From NCBI RefSeq assembly GCF_932526225.1, contig NC_064038.1, positions 17,845,075 through 17,909,074 on the forward strand: a DNA stretch of 64,000 nucleotides. Reading direction: 5' to 3'. The stretch comes from Nematostella vectensis (lineage: Eukaryota > Cnidaria > Anthozoa > Actiniaria > Edwardsiidae). How positions within the stretch are numbered: position 1 is the first letter of the stretch; each line of letters opens with the position of its first letter. The notes beneath the pieces are model-generated. The model saw only the letters and a list, made by a program, of their open reading frames with translations. It was not told the origin of the DNA and did not search any database. The position numbers and the translations under genes were made by a program. Shown piece by piece: positions 24,601 to 39,600 of the stretch.

Positions 24601-27600
24601 CATGTTTTCATCTCTTACCGGTAACACATTCACGTGTCTAGCTTAAGTGTCATGTTTTCATCTCTTACCGCTAACACATTCACGTGTCTAGCTTAAGTGT
24701 CATGTTTTTATCTCTTACCGGTAACACATTCACGTGTCTAGCTTAAGTGTCATGTTTTCATCTCTTACCGGTAACACATTCACGTGTCTACCTTAAGTGT
24801 CATGTTTTCATCTCTTACCGGTAACACATTCACGTGTCTACCTTAAGTGTCATGTTTTCATCTCTTACCAGTAACTCCTTCACGTGTCACGTGTCTTAAG
24901 TTGCATGTCTTTATCTCTTACCGAGTTCGCAACCCCGTCCGCGTAATATAATAGTGGTCCCATACTGCTGTCAGCTCTGAAGTCCAATGCGATGTCATTA
25001 AAAGGCGAGTCTTGTACTTGTCCGCCGACCGGTGTGTACTCTACTGAAGTATTACCCTTGAGGCTCAGCGCGTGCCTGATCTAAAATATACAAACTGTTA
25101 GACAAGACAAGTCCTTTCGATATTTGCGAAATAATATGATGTAAGCAATTTTAGTAAGGGACGGAAGATGAAGAAAGATAAGGTAAAGGTGAGGGGAGAG
25201 GATGCGGATGTTTCCCGTTGTGTTGTCTGTGGTGCATCAATGCAATGTGGTGAAATCTTCTGATGGCTTCCACATGACGCGCCCACCTTGGCCACTTTCT
25301 CTTTGACAAGTCTGAGTTTCTCTTGAACACGTGTCATATTCCCTTGCAGCTGTTGCTGTAAACTTGAGGTGATATTCCGCTGACCTTCAGCACTTCGTAC
25401 AGCAGACACCACATTTGGCAACATAGCGCTCGCGTTTTGCACTGAACGAACAAAATCAATGTTAGTTACACTGCATAGATGCGACTCTGAAATATCGACG
25501 ACAGTATTGACAGTGTTGAGGGAATGAGCGTGGAAATGTCATGACTTTACAATCAAAGAAAACCACTCACACCGGCATCATTCTACAGTCCCGCGGTGCC
25601 TGAGGGTAACTAAGCGATTCTCAGTCAAATAAAGGTAATAATAACTACTTACTAACCGAGAGTGAGGTCATGCCGGGAAATATCAAACTGAGGCTTGGCG
25701 TATCGACCGAGGCTTTGCGAGGTCGATGCGCCAAACCGAGGTTTAATATTTTCCGGTATGGCCGAACGGCCGAGATTTTTGGTGGCTTTGGTTTTTTGGT
25801 CGATTTTGTTTTAGCGAAATTCGTGCAACCGAACAAAGCAACACAAAAAAGCTCACAAAATGTCCCGCTCCGGATACGGAAAAAGACTGCCCGCCAACCA
25901 ACCATTTCTGTTTATTCTGGGTGTTAGAATTCGCTACTCGAATGTTCGCTGTCGCTCATTTTGCAGTTTGAAGGTGGAAAAAATTCAACAAACAGAAGAT
26001 TGTGAATTTTTTTTTTCGTAGGGCAACACGGAATTCCGTAATGCCCTCAGAGACGGGCAATACGGGAATGTCACGACTACCAATTAGCCAATCACAGCGT
26101 ACTATCGTAGCCATATAATAAAGTATCAGACTTTACTCATTGATGGTTATCATTAAGTTTGCCTGCAAATGTAAACGAGAACAAAGCAGTGGCTGATCTC
26201 TAACAGGAGAGAAACGCACCATTCGCAAACGCCTTTTGCATCAGCTGCTGCGAGTGCTGGGCGGAGTGATTGATGTAAGCCATTGACGCATCAAGCCTGC
26301 TCACTTCCGCCTGGCATGCCTTTGCATCCGTCATGAGCGGGGAAGAGATCTTCTCTACGAATCCCTTGTATGTCCACACACTCTTGCTCGCGGTAACTAC
26401 GGAGTGCTCCCGCCCAGGTTCCGAGGCTTCCAACAAAAGCGAGCTCCGCGCAAGGAGAACCTCGTGGTACGTTGCCACGCTCTGTCCCACGCGAGTTGCG
26501 ACGACATAGGTCTGATTGGAGGACGTTAGGTTTGTCTGCAGGCCTAAAGGGTAGCATGAAAGGCATATACATTTAGCGTAAACAGGAACTAGAGAATGCA
26601 AACCCCTACACATACAGCATACAGTAAGGACAGTTGTGTATAATTAAGGCTAAGGCAAACTTGGGTTTAGAGGGGGCTAAGGCGAGCTTGTGTATAGAGA
26701 AGGCTAAGGCGAGCTTGTGTATAGAGAAGGCTAAGGCGAGCTTGTGTATAGAGAAGGCTAAGGCGAGCTTGTGTATAAAAAAGGCTAAGGCGAGCTTGTG
26801 TATAGAGAAGGCTAAGGCGAGCTTGTGTACAGAGAAGGCTAAGGCGAGCTTGTGTATAGAGAAGGCTAAGGCGAGCTTGTGTATAAAAAAGGCTAAGGCG
26901 AGCTTGTGTATAGAGAAGGCTAAGGCGAGCTTGTGTATAGAGAAGGCTAAGGCGAGCTTGTGTATAGAGAAGGCTAAGGCGAGCTTGTGTATAGAGAAGG
27001 CTAAGGCGAGCTTGTGTATAGAGAAGGCTAAGGCGAGCTTGTGTATAAAAAAGGCTAAGGCGAGCTTGTGTATAGAGAAGGCTAAGGCGAGCTTGTGTAC
27101 AGAGAAGGCTAAGAGCTTGTGTATAGAGAAGGCTAAGGCGAGCATGAGTGCTAGCGTGTAAGAGGAGTTAAGTTCCAAGATAACGAACAATACCTGCAAT
27201 GTCAATGTTTCTAGCTTTGGTTTTATCCAAAAGAGCTTTGCTGAGGTTGTATGTTCTCTGTGCTTGAGATTCCATCGCAGAAAATGTCAGAGTGAAGTTT
27301 TTCAGCTGTAGAAAAATGCAATCATCGTGATAGCTTAATCACAAGCAAAAAAATGCTTCGTCTCTGGTGACAAACTTTCAATTAAAACCCTTTCCACTGA
27401 TTGGTAGACAATAAAATCTCACCGAAAGCCCAAATACAACTTTCGAGAAAATATTATCCAAAAAAAGATTTAAATGACGGAAGCCCGAAGACCGTTTAAA
27501 TTGTTGGCAAAATATTAACCCAAAAAAGATTTAAATGACGGAAGCCCGAAGACCGTTTAAATTATTGGCAAAATATTATGCAAAAAAAGATTTAAATGAC

Positions 27601-30600
27601 GGAAGCTTGAAGACCGTTTAAATTGTTGGCAAAATCAAATTGAAGTAAATCTCGGTAAAAACATAATCCAATCTAGACACATATATTAACCATGTTTCCT
27701 TTGAAGTTCGACCTTCAAAGTATACACCTGGTAATCTGGGGTTTACTCACCGAATTTGCACCTGGTAATCTGGGGTTTACTCACCGAGTATGCACCTGGT
27801 AATCTGGGGTTTACTCACCGAGTTCATGATGACGTGGAGAGAAGCGTTGACTTTGATTGACGTGTTCACCGACTTGCTGACAGTCTCGACAACATTCTCG
27901 TATTGTTTAATGGCCTGGACCGCCAGACGGCCGTGGTCACTGACAGATTCAAATTCCCTGGGTACGGGAGGAAAACTTGTTAGACTTATACAGAGCACAT
28001 CAAAATCTTATCCACCTCGAATCTGTAGCTGTATGTTGGCCATCTTTTTCGACATTGTGGGCGTAGTAAAAAACACCCGATGAATTTCATTTAAATCCAC
28101 CACTATTAAAAAGATTCCCCAACACTATCAAATAGATTCCCTATACTATTAAAAAGATTCCCCAACACTATCAAATAGATTACCCATACTATTAAAAAGA
28201 TTCCCCAACACTATCAAATAGATTCCCTATACTATTAAAAAGATTCCCCAACACTATCAAATAGATTCCCCATACTATCAAAACGATTCCCCAACACTAT
28301 CGAATAGATTCCCCATACTATCAAAACGATTCCCCAACACTATCGAATAGATTCCCCATACTATCAAAACGATTCCCCAACACTATCAAATAGATTCCCC
28401 ATACTATCAAAACGATTCCCCAACACTATCGAATAGATTCCCCATACTATCAAAACGATTCCCCAACACTATCGAATAGATTCCCCATACTATTAAAAAG
28501 ATTCTCCAACACTATCGAATAGATTCCCCATACTATTAAAAAGATTCCCCAACACTATCGAATAGATTCCCCATACTATCAAAACGATTCCCCAACACTA
28601 TCGAATAGATTCCCCATACTATCAAAACGATTCCCCAACACTATCGAATAGATTCCCCATACTATTAAAAAGATTCTCCAACACTATCGAATAGATTCCC
28701 CATACTATCAAAACGATTCCCCAACACTATCGAATAGATTCCCCATACTATCAAAACGATTCCCCAACACTATCGAATAGATTCCCCATACTATTAAAAA
28801 GATTCTCCAACACTATCGAATAGATTCCCCATACTATTAAAAAGATTCCCCACCAATATCGAATAGATTCCCCATACTATTAAAAAGATTCCCCACCAAT
28901 ATCGAATAGATTCCCCATACTATTTAAAAGATTCCCCATCACTATCGGATAGATTCCCCATACTATTAAAAAGATTCCCAATCACTATTAAAAAGATTCC
29001 CCATCACTATTAAAAAGATTCCCCACCCTTATAAAAAAGATTCCCCATACTATTAAAAAGATTCCCAATCACTTAAAAAGATTCCCCATCACTATACAAA
29101 AAGGACGGGTCAAAAGGCCAAATCTACTTAATGATTTCCACCGAAATGCTTGTTTATATTTTAAAAGAGGATTAGCCAAAACTCACTTTTTAGAAAAGGA
29201 AAAAGACGTCACTACATAAGCTTACGAACAATGCCAGAAACGAGGAGCCACTCACGTTGTTCGTAGACGCGCCTCTCCCGTGAGGTCTGCCGCGTGCTTT
29301 GTACCATTAACAGCCACAGTGCGATTCGCTCGGCCTAGAAGTACTTGGGTCGGGGCGAAGCTGCTCGTTAAGTTCGTTGATAATTGCTGTAGCCCAATTG
29401 AGCCTTTAAGGATTTCGGTAGTTTCCTGGAAACATAATCGGATTTGCCCTTAACATTTAGTAGCTATGCTTGACCATAAGTATGAAGTAATAACAACAAC
29501 AATAACAACAATAATAATAATAACAATAACAATTGAGCCTTTAACGATATAATAATAATAATAACAATAACAATAATAATAATAACAATAACAATAATAA
29601 TGATCATAAAATAGATTCATTTAAAAAAGGCTACACGATTATCTAATACCGGCCAGTCCTTTCTGGAAATCTAAATTCAAGTCCTGTAAGTTATTTACTT
29701 TTCTGGCTTTACGTGACCTTTTAAGGCATAACAAGGCAGATCTGATAATAGCGAAGCAGACCTAAGCAGTTCTAATCCAAGAAGTGGTGGTAGCATAGTA
29801 ACTAAAAGCTATTGGATTGCTGATTAACTTACAGTAATTAACTAAGGATAAGTTGAAAAATAAATATCGTATTATTGGTTACCTAACTGAAATACTTAAT
29901 AAACTGTCTAATGGTTGCAGTCTGGATCATGCCAAGGTAAGTTCATTTGCCATCTCTTAAATGTATGTTTCTTGCTTCTACAATACACCAAAAACTGGAA
30001 TTTGACTCTGGCAAATGTTCGTCTTTAATGTGAAACCTAATTAAAGACGAAAATTTGGCAGAGTCGAATTCCAGTTATTGTTGTATTGTATTCATTGTTC
30101 TGGTTCACAAACACGACTATTTCGGCTTTTTGTATTTTTTTTTTGTGCTTCTACTGTACATTAACCCCTTGGGGTTGTTACCACCCCCCCCCCCCCACCC
30201 CTTTGAGGTTTTATTTTAACCAGCTCACCTTGTATGACTGTTGACCTTGGCTTATTTGCGTCCACGTGTTGCTAAGTATGCTGGTGGTGTTGTCCAGGAC
30301 GCGCTGCGCATGCGCAATTATACTCTTTCCCTGGTCTATCAAACTCTGGAACATAATTGCAGAAGAATTATGAATAAATCATAAATGGCAGCTAAGTCTT
30401 TTATAGGTTTCCTGTGCTGAAAAAAGATCAGCGAGGAACTGGGACGGGCCCACCCGTAGGGGAGATTCCCCTTTACTAGGTTGGCTCAATGCATGTAGTT
30501 ATTTTTGATTCATGGTAGCTCGTATTCCAATAAGATGAGTTCTACAAGCAGAGCTATCTACCTACACAACTAAGCTGGCGCAAAATAGATTTCTGTACTT

Positions 30601-33600
30601 CCTTTGCTAAACGTCTGTAGTTAGCTGTGTTATCTGCTGTATTGTGAGCTACCTGTGGCGTTATGAGCTACCTGTGCATCGTTGACAACAAGTCTGACGC
30701 TCTCTGTAATCTTTGTGACGTCATCAGCGTGTTTAGCGTTATCCTGGATCTCCGTCTGTCTTCCATGGAATTCGTTCTGATTTCTTGTGATACTCGTGTT
30801 CAGTGCCTTCATTGTTTTCTGTTGTGATAGCGTGTCATTATTGCCCTGCTGAGCACGCGTTGACGCCTCGTTCGCACTGGACAGTTCTTGGTCCACACGT
30901 GTAAGTTCAGGGGCAAAGTTACGGGTTACAAAGCTGTAGCTTGCTAGCATGGTGTTCGCGGAGGTCTTTAGGTCGGCGAGCTGGGTCGAGATGCGAGTTA
31001 CTTGTGAAGACACAGCTACAAAAACACGGAACGCATAAGAAGGCCACCTTCATGAGGTTTCGCTCTCGGAGGATGTTGTTATAGAAAGTGGACTTACTGT
31101 TGATAAGGTTTCGCTGGTTATGGAAAGTGGACTTACTGTCAATGAGGTTTTGCTCTCGGAGAGTGTTGTTATAGATGGGCAGGATCCGGTTCATTTCTTG
31201 TGACGTGTTGGTCTGCAGACTTTTTGCTTCTGTTGTTAGCGATGAGATCTGAAAAAAGACGACCCAATGGTAATATTTAGATAACTGAGCTTGCCTCTTG
31301 TAGAAGCATCCTCGTTATAAGTATAGTACGAGTAAGTGTTATAAGTATAGTACGATACAGAAAACGCATAATTCCTTGTAAAATTCATCATTTATGCGTA
31401 AGGGCGCAAGCCAATCCCAGCACAGTATTCAGGTCACATGTACACAGCTGTAAACCCCAACACAAGTCTACTGTATTCAGGTCACATGTACACAGCTGTA
31501 AACCCCAATACAAGTCTACTGTATTCAGGTCACATGTACACAGCTGTAAACCCCAAAACAAGTCTACTGTATTCAGGTCACATGTACACAGCTGTAAACC
31601 CCAAAACAAGTCTACAGTATTCAGGTCACATGTACACAGCTGTAAACCCCAACACAACTCTACTGTATTCAGGTCACATGTACACAGCTGTAAACCCCAA
31701 TACAAGTCTACTGTATTCAGATCACATGTACACAGCTGTAAACCCCAAAACAAGTCTACTGTATTCAGGTCACATGTACACAGGTGTAAACCCCAACACA
31801 AGTCTACTGTATTCAGGTCACATATACACAGCTGTAAACCCCAACACAACTCTACTGTATTCAGGTCACATGTACACAGGTGTAAACCCCAACACAAGTC
31901 TACTGTATTCAGGTCACATGTACACAGCTGTAAACCCCAACACAAGTCTACTGTATTCAGGTCACATGTACACAGCTGTAAACCCGAACACAACTCTACT
32001 GTATTCAGGTCACATGTACACAGCTGTAAACCCCAACACAAGTCTACTGTATTCAGGTCACATGTACACAGCTGTAAACCCCAACACAAGTCTACTGTAT
32101 TCAGGTCACATGTACACAGCTGCAAACCCCAACACAAGTCTACTGTATTCAGGTCACATGTACACAGCTGTAAACCCCAACACAAGTCTACTGTATTCAG
32201 GTCACATGTACACAGCTGTAAACCCCAAAACAAGTCTACTGTGTTCAGGTCACATGTACACAGCTGCAAACCCCAACACAAGTCTACTGTATTCAGGTCA
32301 CATGTACACAGCTGTAAACCCCAACACAACTCTACTGTATTCAGGTCACATGTACACAGCTGTAAACCCCAAAACAAGTCTACTGTATTCAGGTCACATG
32401 TACACAGCTGTAAACCCCAAAACAAGTCTACTGTATTCAGGTCACATGTACACAGCTGTAAACCCCAACACAAGTCTACTGTATTCAGGTCACATGTACA
32501 CAGCTGTAAACCCCAACACAAGACTACTGTATTCAGGTCACATGTACACAGCTGTAAACCCCAACACAACTCTACTGTATTCAGGTCACATGTACACAGC
32601 TGAAAACCCCAAAACAAGTCTACTGTATTCAGGTCACATGTACACAGCTGCAAACCCCAACACAAGTCTACTGTATTCAGGTCACATGTACACAGCTGTA
32701 AACCCTAACACAAGTCTACTGTATTCAGGTCACATGTACACAGCTGTAAACCCCAACACAAGTCTACTGTATTCAGGTCACATGTACACAGCTGTAAACC
32801 CCAACACAAGTCTACTGTATTCAGGTCACATGTACACAGCTGTAAACCCCAACACAACTCTACTGTATTCAGGTCACATGTACACAGCTGTAAACCCCAA
32901 AACAAGTCTACTGTATTCAGGTCACATGTACACAGCTGCAAACCCCAACACAACTCTACTGTATTCAGATCACATGTACACAGCTGTAAACCCCAATACA
33001 AGTCTACTGTATTCAGGTCACATATACACAGCTGTAAACCCCAACACAACTCTACTGTATTCAGGTCACATGTACACAGCTGTAAACCCGAACACAAGTC
33101 TACTGTATTCAGGTCACATGTACACAGCTGTAAACCCCAACACAACTCTACTGTATTCAGGTCACATGTACACAGCTGTAAACCCGAACACAACTCTACT
33201 GTATTCAGGTCACATGTACACAGCTGTAAACCCTAACACAAGTCTACTGTATTCAGGTCACATGTACACAGCTGTAAACCCCAACACAAGTCTACTGTAT
33301 TCAGGTCACATGTACACAGCTGTAAACCCCAACACAACTCTACTGTATTCAGGTCACATGTACACAGCTGTAAACCCGAACACAACTCTACTGTATTCAG
33401 GTCACATGTACACAGCTGTAAACCCGAACACAAGTCTACTGTATTCAGGTCACATGTACACAGCTGTAAACCCCAACACAAGTCTACTGTATTCAGGTCA
33501 CATGTACACAGCTGTAAACCCCAACACAACTCTACTGTATTCAGGTCACATGTACACAGCTGCAAACCCCAACACAACTCTACTGTATTCAGATCACATG

Positions 33601-36600
33601 TACACAGCTGTAAACCCCAACACAAGTCTACTGTATTCAGATCACATGTACACAGCTGTAAACCCCAACACAAGTCTACTGTATTCAGATCACATGTACA
33701 CAGCTGTAAACCCCAACACAAGTCTACTGTATTCAGATCACATGTACACAGCTGTAAACCCCAACACAACTCTACTGTATTCAGGTCACATGTACACAGC
33801 TGTAAACCCCAACACAAGTCTACTGTATTCAGGTCACATGTACACAGCTGTAAACCCTAACACAAGTCTACTGTATTCAGGTCACATGTACACAGCTGTA
33901 AACCCCAAAACAAGTCTACTGTATTCAGGTCACATGTACACAGCTGTAAACCCCAATACAAGTCTACTGTATTCAGGTCACATGTACACAGCTGTAAACC
34001 CCAACACAACTCTACTGTATTCAGGTCACATGTACACAGCTGTAAACCCCAACACAACTCTACTGTATTCAGGTCACATGTACACAGCTGTAAACCCCAA
34101 CACAACTCTACTGTATTCAGGTCACATGTACACAGCTGTAAACCCCAAAACAACTCTACTGTGCTCAAGCACGGGGTGGGTTTGAATAGATGGCAGGGAA
34201 AGACTGGGGTGGATGAATTATTAAACAGTACCATTAAGTTTTGATACAGATCCCTGCTCAGCTAATTAGTATGCTGATTAACATAGAAAACACAACGACA
34301 TATGTCCGTCAAAGCATTTACTTTTATGTAACAACTAGCACAAATTGTACCTATTACTTATTTACCTGTCGCTCGAGATCACGGACACTGTTGTTCAGAG
34401 TGTTAGACTTCATCAACTCGAGGCCACTGCGAATCGTCTGAATCCGTTTATCGAACTTTTCAATCAGGGCCTGAAAAAAAAGACACGAAATTAGTTAACA
34501 AGTCGGCTACGAGTTTCCGATCACCTGCTGATCACGTGTTTCCGATCACTTGTTTCTATTCACTTGCTGATCACGTGTTTCTGATCACGTGTTTAAGGAC
34601 ACGTGCTCATTTTCAAGTGTATGTAGTTTCAAGTGTAGTTATGATCACGCATGTGCGATCACGTGACGGTTAAGGTTCCAGATCATATGCTGATCACGTG
34701 TTTCCCGCGTTTGAGACTTTCTTTTCAGACCACGTGTCCCAGACTACGTGCTTGAGAACACCACCAGTCCACACTATCTCACCCTGTGTTATACCACCAG
34801 TCCACACTATCTCATCATGTTATACCACCAGTCCACACTATCTCACCATGTGTTATACCGCCAGTCCACACTATCTCATCCTGTTTTACCACCAGTCCAC
34901 ACGATCTCACCATGTGTTATACCACCAATCACCACTATCTCACCCTGTGTTATACCACCAGTCCACACTATCTCACCCTGTGTTATACCACCAGTCCACA
35001 CTATCTCACCCTGTGTTATACCACCAGTCCACACTATCTCACCCTGTGTTATACCACCAGTCCACACTTTCTCACCTTGTGTTATACCACCAGTCACACT
35101 ATCTCATCATGTTATACCACCAGTCCACACTATCTCACCATGTTATACCACCAGTCCACACTATCTTATTATTAGTTATACCGCTTGCTAATCATGTATT
35201 GCATACCTGAGTGTTTTCAATCTTAGTGTTGAGTTTTTCAAGCTCTGGTTTCAACAGCTTGAGCTTCTCAACCTCTCGCCCCTTGTTGTCTGCCCCCTGG
35301 AGAGTGTCCTGGGTGCTATTGATGATCCCCTGGAGTCCAAGCCTCGTACAAATATCGCAAGCTGTGGCCCAAAATAAACAAAGGGTTTAACCATGCATTA
35401 AATGCTAATAAAAAGATGTAATCTTCGCATAGCTTACCAATACAGCCTGTGTCAGTGAAGTTGACGTGTTGCACACTGCAGCGGTCACAGTTTTGACCGG
35501 CCACGCCAGGTTTGCATTTGCACTGGCCTGTCTCGCGATCGCAGGTAGAGCTGTTGTACGATCCAGTCTTGTTACACGCGCATGCTGAAAAAGGATGAGT
35601 ACGCCAATCAGGCACAAGAAGGAATCTATTTCCTTCCGACAGTTCAAGCAAGGAACCAGATATGTTAAATCAAATGTAGTTTATGAAGTATCTTAAAAAG
35701 TGAACTTAAAAAAAGTGCTGGGCTATTTTGAAGTTTTGAATAACTAAATATATCATTTTATATTCAAATTAATCAGATCGTGTTCATTAACCAGAGTATA
35801 AATATGATTCACCAAAACCTGGTAGTCAATTTTTTAATAATATTTAACAAATTTAATAAGACTACTTCAGGGCAATCTGTCAACGTGACATGGGAGACCG
35901 TTACACACTAATGCCAAAAGAAAATATGTACAAAGATGAGCCATCTGCTTTGCGCAGGGTACTGCGTGTTTTACTCACGTTGGCACTCCTCTTTTTGCAG
36001 TGTACTGCGTGTTTTATCCACGTTGGCACTACTCGTTGGGCAGTGTACTGTATGTTTTATCCACGTTGGCACCCCTCGTTGGGCAGTGTACTGCATGTTT
36101 TACTCACGTTGGCACTCCTCGTTGCGCAGTGTACTGCGTGTTTTACTCACGTTGGCACTCCTCGTTGGGCAGTGTACTGCGTGTTTTACTCACGTTGGCA
36201 CTCCTCGTTGTGCAGTGTACTGCATGTTTTACTCACGTTGGCACTCCTCGTTGCGCAGTGTACTGCGTGTTTTACTCACGTTGGCACTCCTCGTTGGGCA
36301 GTGTACTGCGTGTTTTACTCACGTTGGCACTCCTCTTTGCGCAGTGTACTGCCTGTTTTACTCACGTTGGCACTCATCTTTGCGCAGTGTACTGCGTGTT
36401 TTACTCACGTTGGCACTCCTCGTTGGGCAGCGTACTGCATGTTTTACTCACGTTGGCACTCCTCGTTGGGCAGTGTACTGTGTGTTTTACTCACGTTGGC
36501 ACTCCTCGTTGGGCAGCGTACTGCATGTTTTACTCATGTTAGCACTCCTCGTTGGGCAGTGTACTGTGTGTTTTACTCATGTTGGCACTCCTCGTTGGGC

Positions 36601-39600
36601 AGTGTACTGCGTGTTTTACTCACGTTGGCACTCCTCGTTGGGCAGTGTACTGCGTGTTTTACTCACGTTGGCACTCCTCGTTGGGCAGTGTACTGCGTGT
36701 TTTACTCACGTTGGCACTCCTCTTTGCGCAGTGTACTGCATGTTTTACTCACGTTGGCACTACTCGTCGGGCAGTGTACTGCGTGTTTTACTCACGTTGG
36801 CACTCCTTCTTGGGCAGGCCAAAAAAGCCCCATTCACACCACTCGCACTTTTCACCGGTTGTGTTGTTCTTGCATTTACACGTGCCGGATTCGTTACACT
36901 GTTGATGAATGGAGCCAAATTTGTTGCACTTGCATTCAGTGCAGCCGGCAGAGGTGAAGTTATAGCTGAATTCCTGTGCGAAACAAACAAGCGAAAATCA
37001 GAGCTGTCATGACTTGAGATGTTTTTGTCGTTGACTGTGATGATGATGATATTGGTGATATGATGGGGGCGATTTTGACAGTGGTTTTGGTAATGATTTA
37101 TATGACTTGATGATGATGGTGATGATGATGGTGATGATGGCGATGATGATGATGATGGTGGTGATGATGATGGTCATGGTGATGATGACGGTGATTGTGA
37201 TGCTGACGATGACGGTGGTGAAGATGATGATGATGATAATGGTGATGATGCTGGTGGCGATGATGGTGATGATGATGATGGTAATGATTGTGATGATGTT
37301 GACGATGATGATGATGATGGTGACGATGATGGTGATGATGATGGTGATGATTGTTATGACTTGTTATGATGATGATGATGACGATGGTGATGTTGGCGAT
37401 GGCGATGGCGATGGTGATGATGACGATGGTGATGATGACGATGATGAAATTGGTAGTGGTGATGGTGATGATGATAGTGATGACGATGATGACGATGGTG
37501 GTGATGATGATGATGGTGATGATGATGATGGTGATGACCATGGTGATGCTGCTGCCCTTTTGGTCACAAACCGTATGACACGAGGGGCGGTAGTTCTCAC
37601 ACTTGCAGCAGCTCTTTCATTTTAAATTGGGTTTAACCAACTGACCTCACACTTGGAGCAGTTCCTCAATCCAACGTTGGGTTTACACTCGCACTGCCCA
37701 GTCTTGTAGTCACACACATTGTTATATGAACCAGTACTGTCGCACAAACAATCGACACACTGCTGTTTTTTGGCGTCCCCATAGGTTTCATTCTGGCACC
37801 TTTCGCAGTGGAAGCCCGTCGTGTTGTACTGACAGTTAGTGCACTGCCCGGTTGTCGTGTTACATATCTCTGTGTTATTGTTGCACTGACACAGCGAGCA
37901 GTTGCCACCGGGGTCTAAAGGCTTGCCGAAATATCGAGACTCACACCTGCAAACACAATGATAGAACCTTGATAAAGAGTATCTGTTACCCACCATTTTG
38001 CTGTCCAACCAAATAATTAAGGGTGAGAAAGGAACTATTTTCATCGGCTTATTTGGGGAAGCCTTGTGATTTTTCCGATTGAATTTCGTAAATACGTATT
38101 GTAAGTCATAGTAAGTATTGTTGATTTCTATAGCGCCTTCTAGCATGACAAGATGGTCAAAAGCGCTTCACCTTACTATTACGTATGCATTAGGAATGTC
38201 CCGTCTTGGAAGTGAGGAACACAAGAGGTATGGATGATAGGGCTTTAATAGAGGTGACTAGGGCTCTGTGAGCAGATATAGGAAAACAACGTCGACTTAC
38301 CTTCCGCAGATATCTCCCTCGTATCCCTCAGAGCAATTGTGACAGACGGGTCTTCCAGCATCTTCCATACACATTGATCTAAATATAGCAGAGTGATCTG
38401 AATATAGCACAGTGATCTAAATATAGCACAGTGATGTGAATATAGCACTGTGATCCATATACAAGTCTGAGCAGTATTGTTCTTGTCGAAGGAGCAAACT
38501 ATTTTATCTTAGAGAATCAAACCAACATTGTTTGTGAACATGTCCTTGTTTGAGTACATGTCCTTGTTTGTGTACATGTCATTCAATGACAGCAACTTCA
38601 GAGACTTGGCCGAAACATGACATGGACGACAGAAGGCAACCGGCATCCTCGGGAACCCAGGGCGTCGCGGTGATCAGGCACACAGGGAGCACGCGATAAA
38701 GAAAGGGCACTGAAAGACGCCCTGGGCAACTGCTCTGTAAAATCCATTTCTAAAAACCATTTCTAAAAACCCATTTCTAAAAACTACATTTCTAAATCAA
38801 ACTCGCTCTCTGATTGGTCTTATTATATAATCAGAGCAATCCTTGTAAATTAGAAAAGCAGACAGACCTCACGCTCAGAAACACTTCACAAACACATGCT
38901 CGGTTCCGGATCGGATTCCACGATCAGATTTTGCCTGGAGTCTGCGTACATCGGAGAATGCCCTGTAATCGATAGGATTATCGACGAGTGGACCATAATT
39001 TTTGGTACCGAGATTCTTGTTAGAAATGAACGATTTTGTGCATCATTGCGATACGAAATGTGTAGCAGAAACGTCGTAGTACTTCTAGTCTGTGACGAGG
39101 CTAATACTCATTTCGAATGCGCTAGATTTCTCGATCGGAATTATTTTGTACATCAAAAGTTAATTAAATAAAGAGTTCAAGTAAACCCTTGAATTATGTC
39201 AAATAATTTAAGCCTTTTCATAAAAGCGTATAGTTTTTCTTTACCCTCTTGATATGTAAATTTCGAGACTGTTTTACAGGCGCTATGTGGAAAAAGGCGC
39301 CAGGTCTAGTCGGGCGACTAATTGGATTAGAAACCCTTTGAGAAATGGGTTTAAAAGAGCAGTCGCCCAGGGCGTCTTTCAGTGCTCTATCTTTCTCGCG
39401 CCCTCCCTGTTTGCCCGATTGGACATCAGGAGGAAAAGACGTCTTTTTCCCTTCTTTCCCCGAGGATGGTGTTTAAAATGAAATCTTCAAAATTCTGATT
39501 GCCATCCATGGCCCAGAGATGTGTTTGCAAGGTGCTCATAATGGAATCTGACTTACGTGGTGGTTCGTGGCGCATCACATGGGCATTGTTTACAGTCGCC

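Noticed and set aside
25670-25927. 85-codon plus-strand frame
   Set aside because: It lies in a palindromic MITE-like element and has no family features.
31438-34185. 915-codon open frame on the plus strand
   Set aside because: It coincides exactly with a 48-bp tandem repeat, antisense frames are open too, and it lies in a laminin intron with no start context or flanking coding sequence.
34515-34745. Enhancer of clustered E-boxes
   Set aside because: CACGTG copies are in a decayed tandem repeat; no independent sign of regulation, so it is listed only as a repeat.
37098-37625. Poly-Met/Val, poly-Asp and poly-His frames
   Set aside because: These are trinucleotide microsatellite artefacts.
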